Origin: Micrococcaceae bacterium Sec5.8
GTDB lineage: Bacteria > Actinomycetota > Actinomycetes > Actinomycetales > Micrococcaceae
DNA: 64,000 nt
Reading direction: 5' to 3'
Assembly: GCA_039636775.1 (NCBI GenBank)
Contig: CP143429.1
Location: forward strand, 2,294,001 to 2,358,000
Below are positions 55,936-63,962 of the stretch, in pieces (the first letter of the stretch is position 1; each line of letters opens with the position of its first letter). The notes under the pieces were generated by a model. The model was not told the origin of the DNA, searched no databases, and was given only the letters and a program-made list of their open reading frames with translations. Made by a program: the position numbers and the translations under genes.

Positions 55936-58503
55936 TTGCCCGGAATGAACCTGACGCGCGCCGAAGCACGCGAACGCGCCGAATTGATCGCCGTCGACTC
56001 CTACGAGGTCGAGCTGGACCTCACCCGCGGAGAGAGAGTCTTCGGAACCACCACCGCCGTGAAATTCACGGCGGTGCCGGGTTCCTCGACGTTCATCGAC
56101 GCCGTCACCGACGCCGTGCAGAGTGTGACCCTGAACGGGCGCGAGCTCGACCCGGCGGAGGTCTCCGACGGCATCCGGATCCAGCTGCCGGAGCTGGAAG
56201 CCGAGAACGAACTGTTGATCGTTGCCGAGGCACCGTTCATGAACACCGGCGAAGGACTGCACCGCTTCGTGGACCCCGTGGACCAGGAGGTGTACCTCTA
56301 CACCCAGTTCGAGGTTCCGGATTCCCGGCGGATGTTCGCGGTTTTTGAACAGCCCGACCTCAAGGCCAGTTTCACGTTCACGGTGACCGCCCCCTCGCAT
56401 TGGGATCTCATCTCCAACTCCCCCACCCCGGCGCCCGTTGAGACCATTCCCGGTACCGACGGCGGCGCCCGCTCCGTGTGGGAGTTCGCCCCCACGCCGC
56501 GGCTCTCCTCCTACGTCACGGCCCTGATCGCCGGGCCGTACCAGTCGGTGCGCAGCGAAGTGGTTGCCGCCAACGGCAAGGTCACCCCGCTGGGCGTCTT
56601 CGCCCGCAAGTCCCTGATGCAGTACCTTGACGCGGAGAACATCTTTGAACTCACCCGCCAGGGTTTTGAGTTCTTCGAGGCGCAGTTCGGCTGCCCGTAC
56701 CCGTTCGAGAAGTACGATCAGCTCTTCGTGCCGGAGTTCAACGCCGGGGCCATGGAAAACGCCGGCGCCGTGACCATCCTGGAAGGCTACGTCTTCCGCA
56801 GCAAGGTCACCGACGCCCAGGTGGAGCGCCGGGCCATCACCGTGCTCCACGAACTGGCCCACATGTGGTTCGGGGACCTCGTGACCATGCGCTGGTGGAA
56901 CGACCTCTGGCTCAACGAGTCCTTCGCCGAGTACATGTCCCACCTTGCCGCCGTCGAAAACACGAAATTCGATTCCGCCTGGACCACTTTCGCCTCGGTG
57001 GAGAAGTCCTGGGCCTACCGCCAGGACCAGCTCCCCACGACCCACCCGATCTTCGCCGAGATCAACAACCTGGAGGACGTCGAGGTGAACTTCGACGGCA
57101 TCACCTACGCGAAGGGCGCCTCGGTGCTCCGCCAGCTGGTGGCCTGGGTGGGCCCGGACGAATTCATGGCCGGCGTCCGCGAGTACTTCCGCAAGCATGC
57201 ATGGCAGAACACCGAGCTCAGCGACCTGATGGCCGAGCTGGAAAAGGCCAGCGGCCGCGACCTGGACCAGTGGGGACAGCTGTGGCTGGAGACCGCCGGC
57301 GTCAACACGCTCAAGCCCGAGCTGTCCGTCGACGCGGACGGAACGATCTCCGCCTTCGCGATCCTGCAGTCAGCGACCGAGGGCCAGCCGACCCTCCGCC
57401 CGCACCGGCTCGCCGTCGGCTTCTATAATGTCGACGATGCCGGGAAGCTGGAACGCGTCCACCGCGCGGAGCTCGACGTCGACGGCGCCCGCACCGAGGT
57501 GCCGGCGCTGGCCGGGCTCGCCCGGCCGGACCTGATCCTGCTCAACGACGACGACCTCGCCTACGCCAAGGTCCGCCTCGACCCGGCGTCCCTCGCCACC
57601 GCCACGGCGCACCTCAAGGACTTCAGCCAGAGCCTCCCGCGCACCCTCGTGTGGGGCTCGGCATGGGACGCGGCGCGCGACGGCGAGACCCCTGCCCGCG
57701 GTTATGTGGACCTGATCCTGGCGAACATCGCCGAGGAATCCGATTCCTCCGTGATCCTGGTCCAACTGCGCCAACTGGCGACCACCTTGAACTTCTACGT
57801 GGCCGCCGAGTACAAGGACTCCGCCATCACCGCCGCCGCCGACCGGCTGTGGGAGCTCGCTTCGGGAGTCCCGGCCGGCTCCGACGCGCAGCTGCAGTTC
57901 GTGAAGTCGTACGCCTCATTGGCACGCAGCGCCGGGCAGCTGGACACCGTCGCCGGTCTGCTCGGGGGCAGCCTGGGCCTGGACGGCCTCACCGTTGACC
58001 AGGATCTGCGCTGGGAACTGATCACGTCCCTGGTGGTCGGCGGCCGCGCCGGGAAGGAGATGATCGAGACCGAGGTGGCGCAGGACAACACCTCCACCGG
58101 CCAAAACGCGGCGGCCCTGGCCACGGCGGCCATCCCGACCGCCGAGGCCAAGGCCGCGGCCTGGGACTCGATCGTTCTCAAGGGTGAGCTGTCCAACGCG
58201 CTGCAGGGTTCGGCCGTGACCGGCTTCACCCGGGTGCTGGACACCTCCTTGCTCGAGCCCTACGCCGAAAAGTACTTCGAGGCTGTGCCGGGCGTCGTCA
58301 AGGACCGCACACACGCTCTGGCGCAGCAGATCGTCGTCGGGCTCTACCCGGCGCAGCTGACCACGCAGGCGACGGTGGACCGGACCGATGAGTTCCTCGC
58401 GTCGTTGCCGGCGGACAGCAATGCACTGCGGCGGATGATGCTGGAGAACCGCGACGGCGTGGCGCGGGCGTTGCGCGCGCGCCGGGCCGACGTCGGCGCA
58501 TGA
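55936..58503 (+). CDS. pepN: Aminopeptidase N (M1 family)
   Basis: This zinc aminopeptidase releases N-terminal residues from peptides, probably downstream of Clp proteolysis. The substrate-binding GAMENAG motif is near residue 270 and the zinc site HELAHMWFGD...NESFAEY (HExxH-18-E) near 305-330; an ERAP1-like C-terminal domain completes 855 residues. TTG at 55936 is chosen: GGAGG lies 7 nt upstream, whereas ATG at 55945 is too far from it. Longer readings upstream shadow the divergent DUF1648 gene. It overlaps the osmC-like gene by 4 bp. Confidence 0.96.
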   Translation: MPGMNLTRAEARERAELIAVDSYEVELDLTRGERVFGTTTAVKFTAVPGSSTFIDAVTDAVQSVTLNGRELDPAEVSDGIRIQLPELEAENELLIVAEAPFMNTGEGLHRFVDPVDQEVYLYTQFEVPDSRRMFAVFEQPDLKASFTFTVTAPSHWDLISNSPTPAPVETIPGTDGGARSVWEFAPTPRLSSYVTALIAGPYQSVRSEVVAANGKVTPLGVFARKSLMQYLDAENIFELTRQGFEFFEAQFGCPYPFEKYDQLFVPEFNAGAMENAGAVTILEGYVFRSKVTDAQVERRAITVLHELAHMWFGDLVTMRWWNDLWLNESFAEYMSHLAAVENTKFDSAWTTFASVEKSWAYRQDQLPTTHPIFAEINNLEDVEVNFDGITYAKGASVLRQLVAWVGPDEFMAGVREYFRKHAWQNTELSDLMAELEKASGRDLDQWGQLWLETAGVNTLKPELSVDADGTISAFAILQSATEGQPTLRPHRLAVGFYNVDDAGKLERVHRAELDVDGARTEVPALAGLARPDLILLNDDDLAYAKVRLDPASLATATAHLKDFSQSLPRTLVWGSAWDAARDGETPARGYVDLILANIAEESDSSVILVQLRQLATTLNFYVAAEYKDSAITAAADRLWELASGVPAGSDAQLQFVKSYASLARSAGQLDTVAGLLGGSLGLDGLTVDQDLRWELITSLVVGGRAGKEMIETEVAQDNTSTGQNAAALATAAIPTAEAKAAAWDSIVLKGELSNALQGSAVTGFTRVLDTSLLEPYAEKYFEAVPGVVKDRTHALAQQIVVGLYPAQLTTQATVDRTDEFLASLPADSNALRRMMLENRDGVARALRARRADVGA

Positions 58504-58967
58504 GCCTCGACGAGCACCGCTACACGCTGACGGTCCGCTGGACCGGGAACCTGGGCGAGGGAACGGCGTCGTACCGCGGCTATTCCCGCGACCATGACGT
58601 CGAGGTTCCGGGGCTGCCTGTCCTGCGGGGCTCCGCGGACCCGACGTTCCACGGCGACCGGAACCGCTTCAACCCGGAGCAACTGCTGGTGGCTGCACTT
58701 TCGCAGTGCCACATGCTGTCCTTCCTGCATGTGGCGGTCAAGCATGGGGTGCTGGTCACGGCCTACGAGGACCGGGCCGAAGGGCTGATGCGGACGAACC
58801 GGGACGGCAGCGGGCAGTTTGAATCGGTCACCCTCAGGCCGCGGGTGACCCTGGCGAAGCCCGTGGCGGCGGACGTTCTGGATGACCTGCACCGCCAGGC
58901 CAACGCGGTGTGCTTCATCGCCAGGAGCGTCAACTTCCCGGTGCTGCACGAGGGCAGCGTTCAGTAG
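58500..58967 (+). CDS. OsmC family protein (Ohr/OsmC-like)
   Basis: This 155-residue OsmC-fold protein shows FNPEQLLVAALSQCHMLSFL, with the first redox cysteine in the central helix, and the partner cysteine in ANAVCFIARS near the C-terminus, as in thiol-dependent organic hydroperoxide reductases. The ATG overlaps the pepN stop (ATGA), so it is translated from the pepN mRNA. The residues between the two cysteines match the OsmC/YhfA branch rather than Ohr, but this is not certain. Confidence 0.88.
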   Translation: MSLDEHRYTLTVRWTGNLGEGTASYRGYSRDHDVEVPGLPVLRGSADPTFHGDRNRFNPEQLLVAALSQCHMLSFLHVAVKHGVLVTAYEDRAEGLMRTNRDGSGQFESVTLRPRVTLAKPVAADVLDDLHRQANAVCFIARSVNFPVLHEGSVQ

Positions 58968-58975
58968 GGCGGCGT

Positions 58976-59992
58976 TCAGGAGGGCAGCAGCTCCGCCTGA
59001 AACTCGCGCAGCAGCCGGCGCTCGGTGTCCGGGCTCAGGCCGGCCCGGCGGTCGCGGCCCAGTCCGCGGCGGCGTTCATCTGCCAGCGTGTCCCGCAGGG
59101 TGGCCGGCCAGGGCCGGGTGAGCAGCCCGGCCGCCCGGGCCGCGGCGCTGCTGCGGGTCGCGAAACCGTCGTGGCCGGGCGGCAGCCACAACGGCAGCGA
59201 CTCCGGACCGGCCCAGTGGCTCACGCCGCGGGCTACGAGCCAGTCTGCCGGGGCGGCCACCGCCTCGGCGGTGCCGGCGGCGAGCCCGCGCGCTTCCTGG
59301 AGGTAGGCCGCGAACGGGACCGGCTCACCAGCGGCATTCAGTGCGCCCATGACACCGGATTCCGCTGCGACGAGCACCCACGCTGCAAGGTCGCGGACGT
59401 CGATGACCTGCGTGGCGTCTGCGGGAATGTCCGGGACCAGCACCGGATCCCCGTCGCGAGCGAAGCGGGCCGGCCAGTAGCCGTAACGGTCCGACCCGTC
59501 GCCCGGGCCGCCGATGAGGCCGGCCCGGCAAATGTGCGCTTTCTCCCCCGCGAGTTCCGCCGTCCAATGCTCAATGGCCGCTTTGGCTTCGCCGTAGGTT
59601 TCGGGGCTCGGTTCCGTGTCTGGAGCGAGCGGCGCCAGCAGGGCGGCGTCCTCGGCGGCCCCGGCCCGGGAGTGGTCGGCATAGACGGACAGGCTGGACA
59701 TGAAGGTCCAGTGGCGGGCCGATCCTGCCAGCGCCTCCAGCGCCTCCCGAGCCTGGCCAGGGTGGCGGGACACCTCAACGACGGCATCCCACCCGCCGGC
59801 GGGGGCGGCCGTGCGGGCGGGTGCATAGGCGCCGGCGCCGTCCGACCGGTCCGCACGCAGCCAGGTGGCGCCGTCGGGCGGCGGAGCAACGGTGCCGCGC
59901 GCCAGCGCGGTCACGTGGTGGCCGGCAGCCAGGGCCGTGCGGACTATTTCTGCGGACAGGAACGCTGTGCCGCCAAGAACCAGGATGCGCAT
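58976..59992 (-). CDS. NAD-dependent epimerase/dehydratase-like protein (extended SDR)
   Basis: An N-terminal Rossmann loop (LVLGGTAFLSAEIV; GGTxFxxxxxV form) and later SSLSVYADH with PETYGEAKAAIE (in place of YxxxK) mark an atypical extended SDR, similar to RNA-binding/CSP41-like or reductase-type paralogues. It has 338 residues. The YGEAK catalytic segment is present, so it may be active. The substrate is unknown. TAGCGT lies 6 nt before the ATG. It is convergent with the pepN-osmC unit. Confidence 0.85.
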   Translation of the reverse strand: MRILVLGGTAFLSAEIVRTALAAGHHVTALARGTVAPPPDGATWLRADRSDGAGAYAPARTAAPAGGWDAVVEVSRHPGQAREALEALAGSARHWTFMSSLSVYADHSRAGAAEDAALLAPLAPDTEPSPETYGEAKAAIEHWTAELAGEKAHICRAGLIGGPGDGSDRYGYWPARFARDGDPVLVPDIPADATQVIDVRDLAAWVLVAAESGVMGALNAAGEPVPFAAYLQEARGLAAGTAEAVAAPADWLVARGVSHWAGPESLPLWLPPGHDGFATRSSAAARAAGLLTRPWPATLRDTLADERRRGLGRDRRAGLSPDTERRLLREFQAELLPS

Positions 59993-59998
59993 GGCCCC

Positions 59999-60004
59999 AC
60001 GCTA
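59999..60004 (-). promoter_or_regulatory. -10 hexamer TAGCGT, leaderless epimerase-like mRNA
   Basis: TAGCGT lies 6 nt before the ATG at 59992; no ribosome binding site is present. Confidence 0.45.
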
Positions 60005-60071
60005 CGGCGCTAATGTTGAAGGAGACCAGAGCGTTCTGCGCCCGGCGAACGCCGGCCGCGCGCACCCGCTC

Positions 60072-60107
60072 GCAGCAACCCTGATGCAGCAACCCTGATG
60101 TAGCAAC
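60072..60107 (+). repeat. 14-bp tandem repeat upstream of the MscS gene
   Basis: Two perfect copies of GCAGCAACCCTGAT (60072-60085 and 60086-60099) are followed by a partial third (GTAGCAAC). The array ends immediately before the AAGGAG ribosome binding site at 60108-60113. Confidence 0.8.
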
Positions 60108-60126
60108 AAGGAGCACTCCCGCGCCC

Positions 60127-60780
60127 ATGATCAGCCTGACCGCTATCGAGCCCATTATCCCTCCGGACATTTCGGCCATCAACGTCCCCGGTGTCCTCAT
60201 CAGTCTGGGGGTCGGCGTCGCCATCTGGCTGGTGGCGTCGTTCATCATCGCAGGCATCACCAAGCGCGTCGCCGCCGGCAGCACGTTCTTCAAGAAACCG
60301 CACTTCCGTTGGGTGGCTCCCGCCTTCCGCGCCCTCGACCATGAACGCCGGGTGCAGCGGGCCAACACCATCGGTGCTCTGCTCAACAGCGTGGTGGGCG
60401 TCCTGGTGGCCGTCCTCACCAGCGTCTATGTGCTCAAAAACCTCAACGTGGACGTGGCGCCGATCCTGACCAGCGTCGGTATCCTCGGTATCGCCATCGG
60501 CTTCGGCGCACAGCAGCTGATCCGGGATTTCCTGGCCGGAATCTTCATCACCATCGAGGACCAGTACGGCATCGGGGACATCATTGAGACCTCCGAGGTG
60601 GTGGGCACGGTGGAGCAAATGAACCTGCGGATCACCCGGGTCCGGGCCGAAGACGGCACCATCTGGTACCTGCGGAACGGCGAGATCCTGCGCGTGGGCA
60701 ACCGCTCCCAGGGAACCTACCTGCCGCCCGAAACACCGGCTGCCGACGACGCCGCGCCGCAGCAGAAGGCCGGAGAATAG
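60127..60780 (+). CDS. Small-conductance mechanosensitive channel (MscS family)
   Basis: This 217-residue MscS-type channel has three membrane helices. The pore-lining third helix is LTSVGILGIAIGFGAQQLIRDFLAGIFI, followed by the beta domain (IGDIIETSEVVGTVEQMNLRITRVRAEDG) with the NGEI strand. The C-terminal alpha/beta part is shortened. It releases solutes on hypo-osmotic shock. AAGGAG lies about 13 nt before the ATG, slightly far. The globin gene follows 4 bp after the stop, so they are an operon. Confidence 0.92.
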   Translation: MISLTAIEPIIPPDISAINVPGVLISLGVGVAIWLVASFIIAGITKRVAAGSTFFKKPHFRWVAPAFRALDHERRVQRANTIGALLNSVVGVLVAVLTSVYVLKNLNVDVAPILTSVGILGIAIGFGAQQLIRDFLAGIFITIEDQYGIGDIIETSEVVGTVEQMNLRITRVRAEDGTIWYLRNGEILRVGNRSQGTYLPPETPAADDAAPQQKAGE

Positions 60781-60784
60781 AACC

Positions 60785-61243
60785 ATGACCATCCCCAGCG
60801 CCGCCGAACCCCGTCAACCCAAGCAGCTGTTGCAGAACGATCCGTTCGCCCGCCCCGATTACACGGATAGCTTCTACGACGCCGTGGGCGGCCACGAGAC
60901 GTTCGTGAAGCTCATCGATGTGTTTTACGACGGCGTGGCCACTGATCCACTGCTGCGGCCCATGTATCCGGAAGCGGACCTTGGCCCGGCTAAACGTCGC
61001 TTCCTGATGTTCCTCGAACAATACTGGGGCGGCCCGACGACGTACGGCGAAGAGCGCGGGCACCCCCGGCTGCGGATGCGGCACCAGCCCTTCCGCGTCA
61101 CTCCGGAGGCGAAGGAGCGCTGGCTGCACCACATGCGCACCGCAGTGGATTCCCTGGAGCTCCCTCCCCTGCACGAGGGAACGCTCTGGGACTACATGGA
61201 GCGGGCGGCACTCTCAATGGTGAACAGCCCCTCCGGAGCCTAG
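60785..61243 (+). CDS. glbO: Group II truncated haemoglobin (GlbO type)
   Basis: This truncated haem protein binds oxygen and may detoxify NO or peroxide or interact with the respiratory membrane. The 152-residue protein has the helix start FYDAVGGHETFVKLIDVFYDGV, the CD-region YWGGPTTYGE, and the proximal haem histidine in LRMRHQPFRV, matching mycobacterial GlbO. It starts 4 bp after the MscS gene; the pairing may reflect cotranscription only. It is terminated by a strong hairpin. Confidence 0.94.
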   Translation: MTIPSAAEPRQPKQLLQNDPFARPDYTDSFYDAVGGHETFVKLIDVFYDGVATDPLLRPMYPEADLGPAKRRFLMFLEQYWGGPTTYGEERGHPRLRMRHQPFRVTPEAKERWLHHMRTAVDSLELPPLHEGTLWDYMERAALSMVNSPSGA

Positions 61244-61254
61244 GGCCGGCATGG

Positions 61255-61297
61255 AAAGACCCCGGAGGCACTTGGGGGGGATCCCTCCGGGGTCTTT
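61255..61297 (+). terminator. Terminator of mscS-glbO
   Basis: The 14-bp perfect stem AAAGACCCCGGAGG / CCTCCGGGGTCTTT lies 11 bp after the glbO stop, with T's in the 3' arm. Confidence 0.88.
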
Positions 61298-61361
61298 CTG
61301 CATCCAGAATACCGGACCGGGTTTTTGAGTGGCAAGTGTTTTGTGCGCCTCAGGAACCTAA

Positions 61362-62069
61362 TCAACGCCGCTTGTGCCCCACGGCCAGCGCGGCGCGCCC
61401 GTTGCCGGCGGCGTGCACGAGGAGCGCAACGACGAGGAACGCGGCAAGCACCTGGGCCGTCGTCGTCAGCGCGGCCGGCCACCCGCCGTCGAGCGTTGGA
61501 TCGAGGAAGTCGTAGACGTACCAGCCATCGACAGCGCCGCGCAGCCAGGAGAAGATCAGGAAGGCGACGGGGTAGCCGAGCCACACGACCGGCCGCCACC
61601 ACTTGCCGTGCACCGTCCGCGTGACGAGGAGCCAGTCGAGCACGACGAACAGCGGAGCCAGCCGGTGGTGTGCGAGCTGGGGCCAGTACATGTCCCAGCT
61701 CCACCAGGGCTCGTCCGGCGGGGCCACCAGCACGGCGTAGATGATGCCGGTCATGACCAGATAAAAAACGAGCGCGCCGGACAGGTGGTCCCAGCACTCC
61801 GGCAGCCGGGCCCGCCGCCGGGCGGCCGACGCGATGAGCACGAGCCCGAGGACGAGGTTGGACTGGACCGTGAATTCCGAGTACAGCTGGAAGACGTCCA
61901 CATCGCTGCCGGGGAGCGTCGCGTCGTAGGTCTTTTGGGCGAGGGCGCAGAGTACGAGGATGCCCACCCCGAAGCGGAGCATCCGGATCCAGCTGCGGTC
62001 AGGATGCAGCGAATCGTTGAAGCCAAGGTGGCGCTCGACGGGCGGATCCAGAACAGAGATGCCGTTCAT
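61362..62069 (-). CDS. Pr6Pr family membrane protein
   Basis: This 235-residue protein has six predicted membrane helices. Family-like features are FTVQSNLVLGLVLI, HLSGALVFYLVMTGIIYAVLV, HHRLAPLFVVLDWLL and WLGYPVAFLIFSWLRGAVDGWYVYDFLDP; these HH and DW motifs are typical of Pr6Pr proteins. The function is unknown. CATACT lies 6 nt before the ATG, a possible leaderless -10. It is convergent with glbO. Confidence 0.85.
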   Translation of the reverse strand: MNGISVLDPPVERHLGFNDSLHPDRSWIRMLRFGVGILVLCALAQKTYDATLPGSDVDVFQLYSEFTVQSNLVLGLVLIASAARRRARLPECWDHLSGALVFYLVMTGIIYAVLVAPPDEPWWSWDMYWPQLAHHRLAPLFVVLDWLLVTRTVHGKWWRPVVWLGYPVAFLIFSWLRGAVDGWYVYDFLDPTLDGGWPAALTTTAQVLAAFLVVALLVHAAGNGRAALAVGHKRR

Positions 62070-62159
62070 GGGCCCAGTATGCCAGTCCCGTCAAGACAGG
62101 CTAAGACTTCAGTCCCGCGATGCCGCTGCCCCTGACGTCCGGTGCGCCTGACGAGGGTC

Positions 62160-62819
62160 TTAGAGTCCTGAACCGGTGCGGGCCAGGACATGGCCCCGGG
62201 CTCCGCTGAGCCGGAACCAGCGTCCGGACCGGTAGAGCTGTTGGTCACCGTCAGCCAGGAAGCCCAGAGTCAAGGCCGCGAAAGCAGCCCCCAGCGGGAG
62301 CCCGCCGCTGCCCGGCAGCTCCCTGCCCCAGACCGTGGCGCGGGCGTTGTTGACGATCAAGGCGCCGGGTTTATCCGGAATAATGCCGGCGATCTCGGTG
62401 ATGCCGGCCTCCGCGGACCGTCGCAGGGCAGAATCCGGCAGCGTGGCCACGGCTTCCCACCCCGAACGGGGCGCCCCAACGCCGGACCACGATTCCGTGA
62501 GCGTCACCGGCGGCAGCGGCAGCTCGACGTCGTTCTCCCCTGCGCGCGCCAGCCGGTCCAGCACCGCCGAAATCGGCACCGTGACGTCCGTGTCGGCTGG
62601 CTGCGCCAGGGCCATGGTCCGCAGCCCGAGGATCGTCGGTGTGGACTCCCCCAACAGCCGCGGCCGGAGCACGCACACGTACGCCGCGAGCACCTGCCCT
62701 GACGCCTGAAGCCGGATGGCGCCGTCGTCGATCGACTTGGCGCGGGTGGCGAAGGTGCGCAGATCTGTGAGGTCGCGGGGATCGGTGAACTGCAGGGACT
62801 GCGTTAGGAGGTCGGACAC
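62160..62819 (-). CDS. Conserved-looking protein of unknown function (219 residues)
   Basis: I do not recognise the family. The protein starts SDLLTQSLQFTDPRDL and continues with FATRAKSIDDGAIRLQ, LAAYVCVLRP, GLRTMALAQP and a C-terminal YRSGRWFRLSGARG. It is soluble, with no membrane segment. GTG at 62819 is chosen because TAGAGT lies 7 nt upstream; a longer in-frame reading to 63743 only shadows tesB on the other strand. The divergent tesB gene starts 63 bp away with the same TAGAGT hexamer. Confidence 0.75.
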   Translation of the reverse strand: MSDLLTQSLQFTDPRDLTDLRTFATRAKSIDDGAIRLQASGQVLAAYVCVLRPRLLGESTPTILGLRTMALAQPADTDVTVPISAVLDRLARAGENDVELPLPPVTLTESWSGVGAPRSGWEAVATLPDSALRRSAEAGITEIAGIIPDKPGALIVNNARATVWGRELPGSGGLPLGAAFAALTLGFLADGDQQLYRSGRWFRLSGARGHVLARTGSGL

Positions 62820-62826
62820 AATATTG

Positions 62827-62832
62827 ACTCTA
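62827..62832 (-). promoter_or_regulatory. -10 hexamer TAGAGT of the 219-residue protein gene
   Basis: TAGAGT lies 7 nt before the GTG at 62819; its twin faces the other way at 62871-62876. Confidence 0.5.
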
Positions 62833-62870
62833 CCGGCTGTGCCTCCTTGGGACCGTGCCGGGGTAACGCC

Positions 62871-62876
62871 TAGAGT
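62871..62876 (+). promoter_or_regulatory. -10 hexamer TAGAGT, leaderless tesB mRNA
   Basis: TAGAGT lies 6 nt before the ATG at 62883, with no ribosome binding site. Confidence 0.5.
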
Positions 62877-62882
62877 CGATCC

Positions 62883-63863
62883 ATGACTGAAGCCGAAGCC
62901 GGATTGCAGGGCCCGCCCACCCAGGACCCCACCTCCTCGCTCCTCCAACTGCTCAACCTCGGCGAGCTTGAGGGTGCCCGGACGGATGAGGACATCTTTA
63001 TGGGGCCCTCGCAGCAGCAGCCCCGGCACCGCGTGTTCGGCGGGCAGGTGCTCGCCCAGTCCCTGATTGCCGGGAGCCGCACCGTTCCCGAGGGCCGCGG
63101 CGTGCACTCCATGCACGGGTACTTCCTGCGCCCGGGGGATGCCAACAAGCCGATCACCTTCGGCGTCCAGCGGCTCAGGGACGGCCGCTCGTTCTCCGCC
63201 CGCCGGGTACACGCGTATCAGGAGGGCATGCCCATCCTGTCCATGATCGCCTCGTTCCAGGACGAGGACGAGGGAATCGAGCACCAGTCCCAGATGCCCT
63301 CCGGGATTCCGGACCCCGAGTCGCTGCCCAGCACGGCCGATCTGCTGGGCAAGTTCGATCATCCGGTGGCGCGGCACTGGGCCTATGAGCGGCCCTTCGA
63401 CATCCGGCACGTCGACCCGGCGTTGTACGTCTCGGCCAAGGGCGAAAAGGAACCACGCAACGCCGTGTGGATGAAGACGTTCGGACCGATGCCCAGCGAT
63501 CCGGAACTGCACCGCGCCGCCTTGGCGTACGCGAGCGACTACACCCTGCTGGAATCCATCCTGCGCAAGCACGGGATGAGCTGGATTACCCCGGGCATGT
63601 CCGTGGCCAGCTTGGATCACGCCATGTGGTGGCACCGTCCCGTCCGCGTGGATGAGTGGCTGCTTTACGTTCAGGAGTCCCCCAGCGCCCAGAGCGCCAG
63701 GGGCCTGGCCACCGGAAAGATCTTCAGCCGCGACGGACGGCATGTGGCCACGGTGGCGCAGGAGGGCATGATCCGGGTCCCCTCAGACCTCAAGAGCAAG
63801 GTCAAAGGCGCGGTCCAGACCAAGGTCCTGGAGCACCAGATGCGCAAGGCCGACCGCGGCTGA
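62883..63863 (+). CDS. tesB: Acyl-CoA thioesterase II (TesB family)
   Basis: This double-hotdog thioesterase hydrolyses acyl-CoA. The 326-residue protein has RHRVFGGQVLAQSL near residue 48, SMHGYFLRPGD near 82, and DYTLLESILR and SLDHAMWWHRPVRVDEWLLY in the second hotdog (GGQVLAQ and HAMWWH carry the catalytic Asp/Gln/Thr region of TesB). The N-terminus is about 20 residues longer than in E. coli TesB. A strong terminator follows. Confidence 0.95.
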   Translation: MTEAEAGLQGPPTQDPTSSLLQLLNLGELEGARTDEDIFMGPSQQQPRHRVFGGQVLAQSLIAGSRTVPEGRGVHSMHGYFLRPGDANKPITFGVQRLRDGRSFSARRVHAYQEGMPILSMIASFQDEDEGIEHQSQMPSGIPDPESLPSTADLLGKFDHPVARHWAYERPFDIRHVDPALYVSAKGEKEPRNAVWMKTFGPMPSDPELHRAALAYASDYTLLESILRKHGMSWITPGMSVASLDHAMWWHRPVRVDEWLLYVQESPSAQSARGLATGKIFSRDGRHVATVAQEGMIRVPSDLKSKVKGAVQTKVLEHQMRKADRG

Positions 63864-63877
63864 CCCGTGGCATGGAA

Positions 63878-63910
63878 GAGGCCGGCGCCCTTTTTGCGGG
63901 TGCCGGCCTC
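63878..63910 (+). terminator. Terminator of tesB
   Basis: The 13-bp stem GAGGCCGGCGCCC / GGGTGCCGGCCTC (one wobble) encloses the loop TTTTTGC and is followed by TTCTG. It may also serve the convergent gene at the window edge. Confidence 0.75.
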
Positions 63911-63962
63911 TTCTGTCCCGCTGCCTTTGGCATGGCGCTGATCCGCGCCGCGGGCTGCGGGA

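Noticed and set aside
62820..63743. A longer protein, 527 residues, on the minus strand ending at 62160
   Set aside because: The upper two thirds are the exact complement of tesB, with poor codon use and no ribosome binding site. The gene probably starts at the GTG at 62819.
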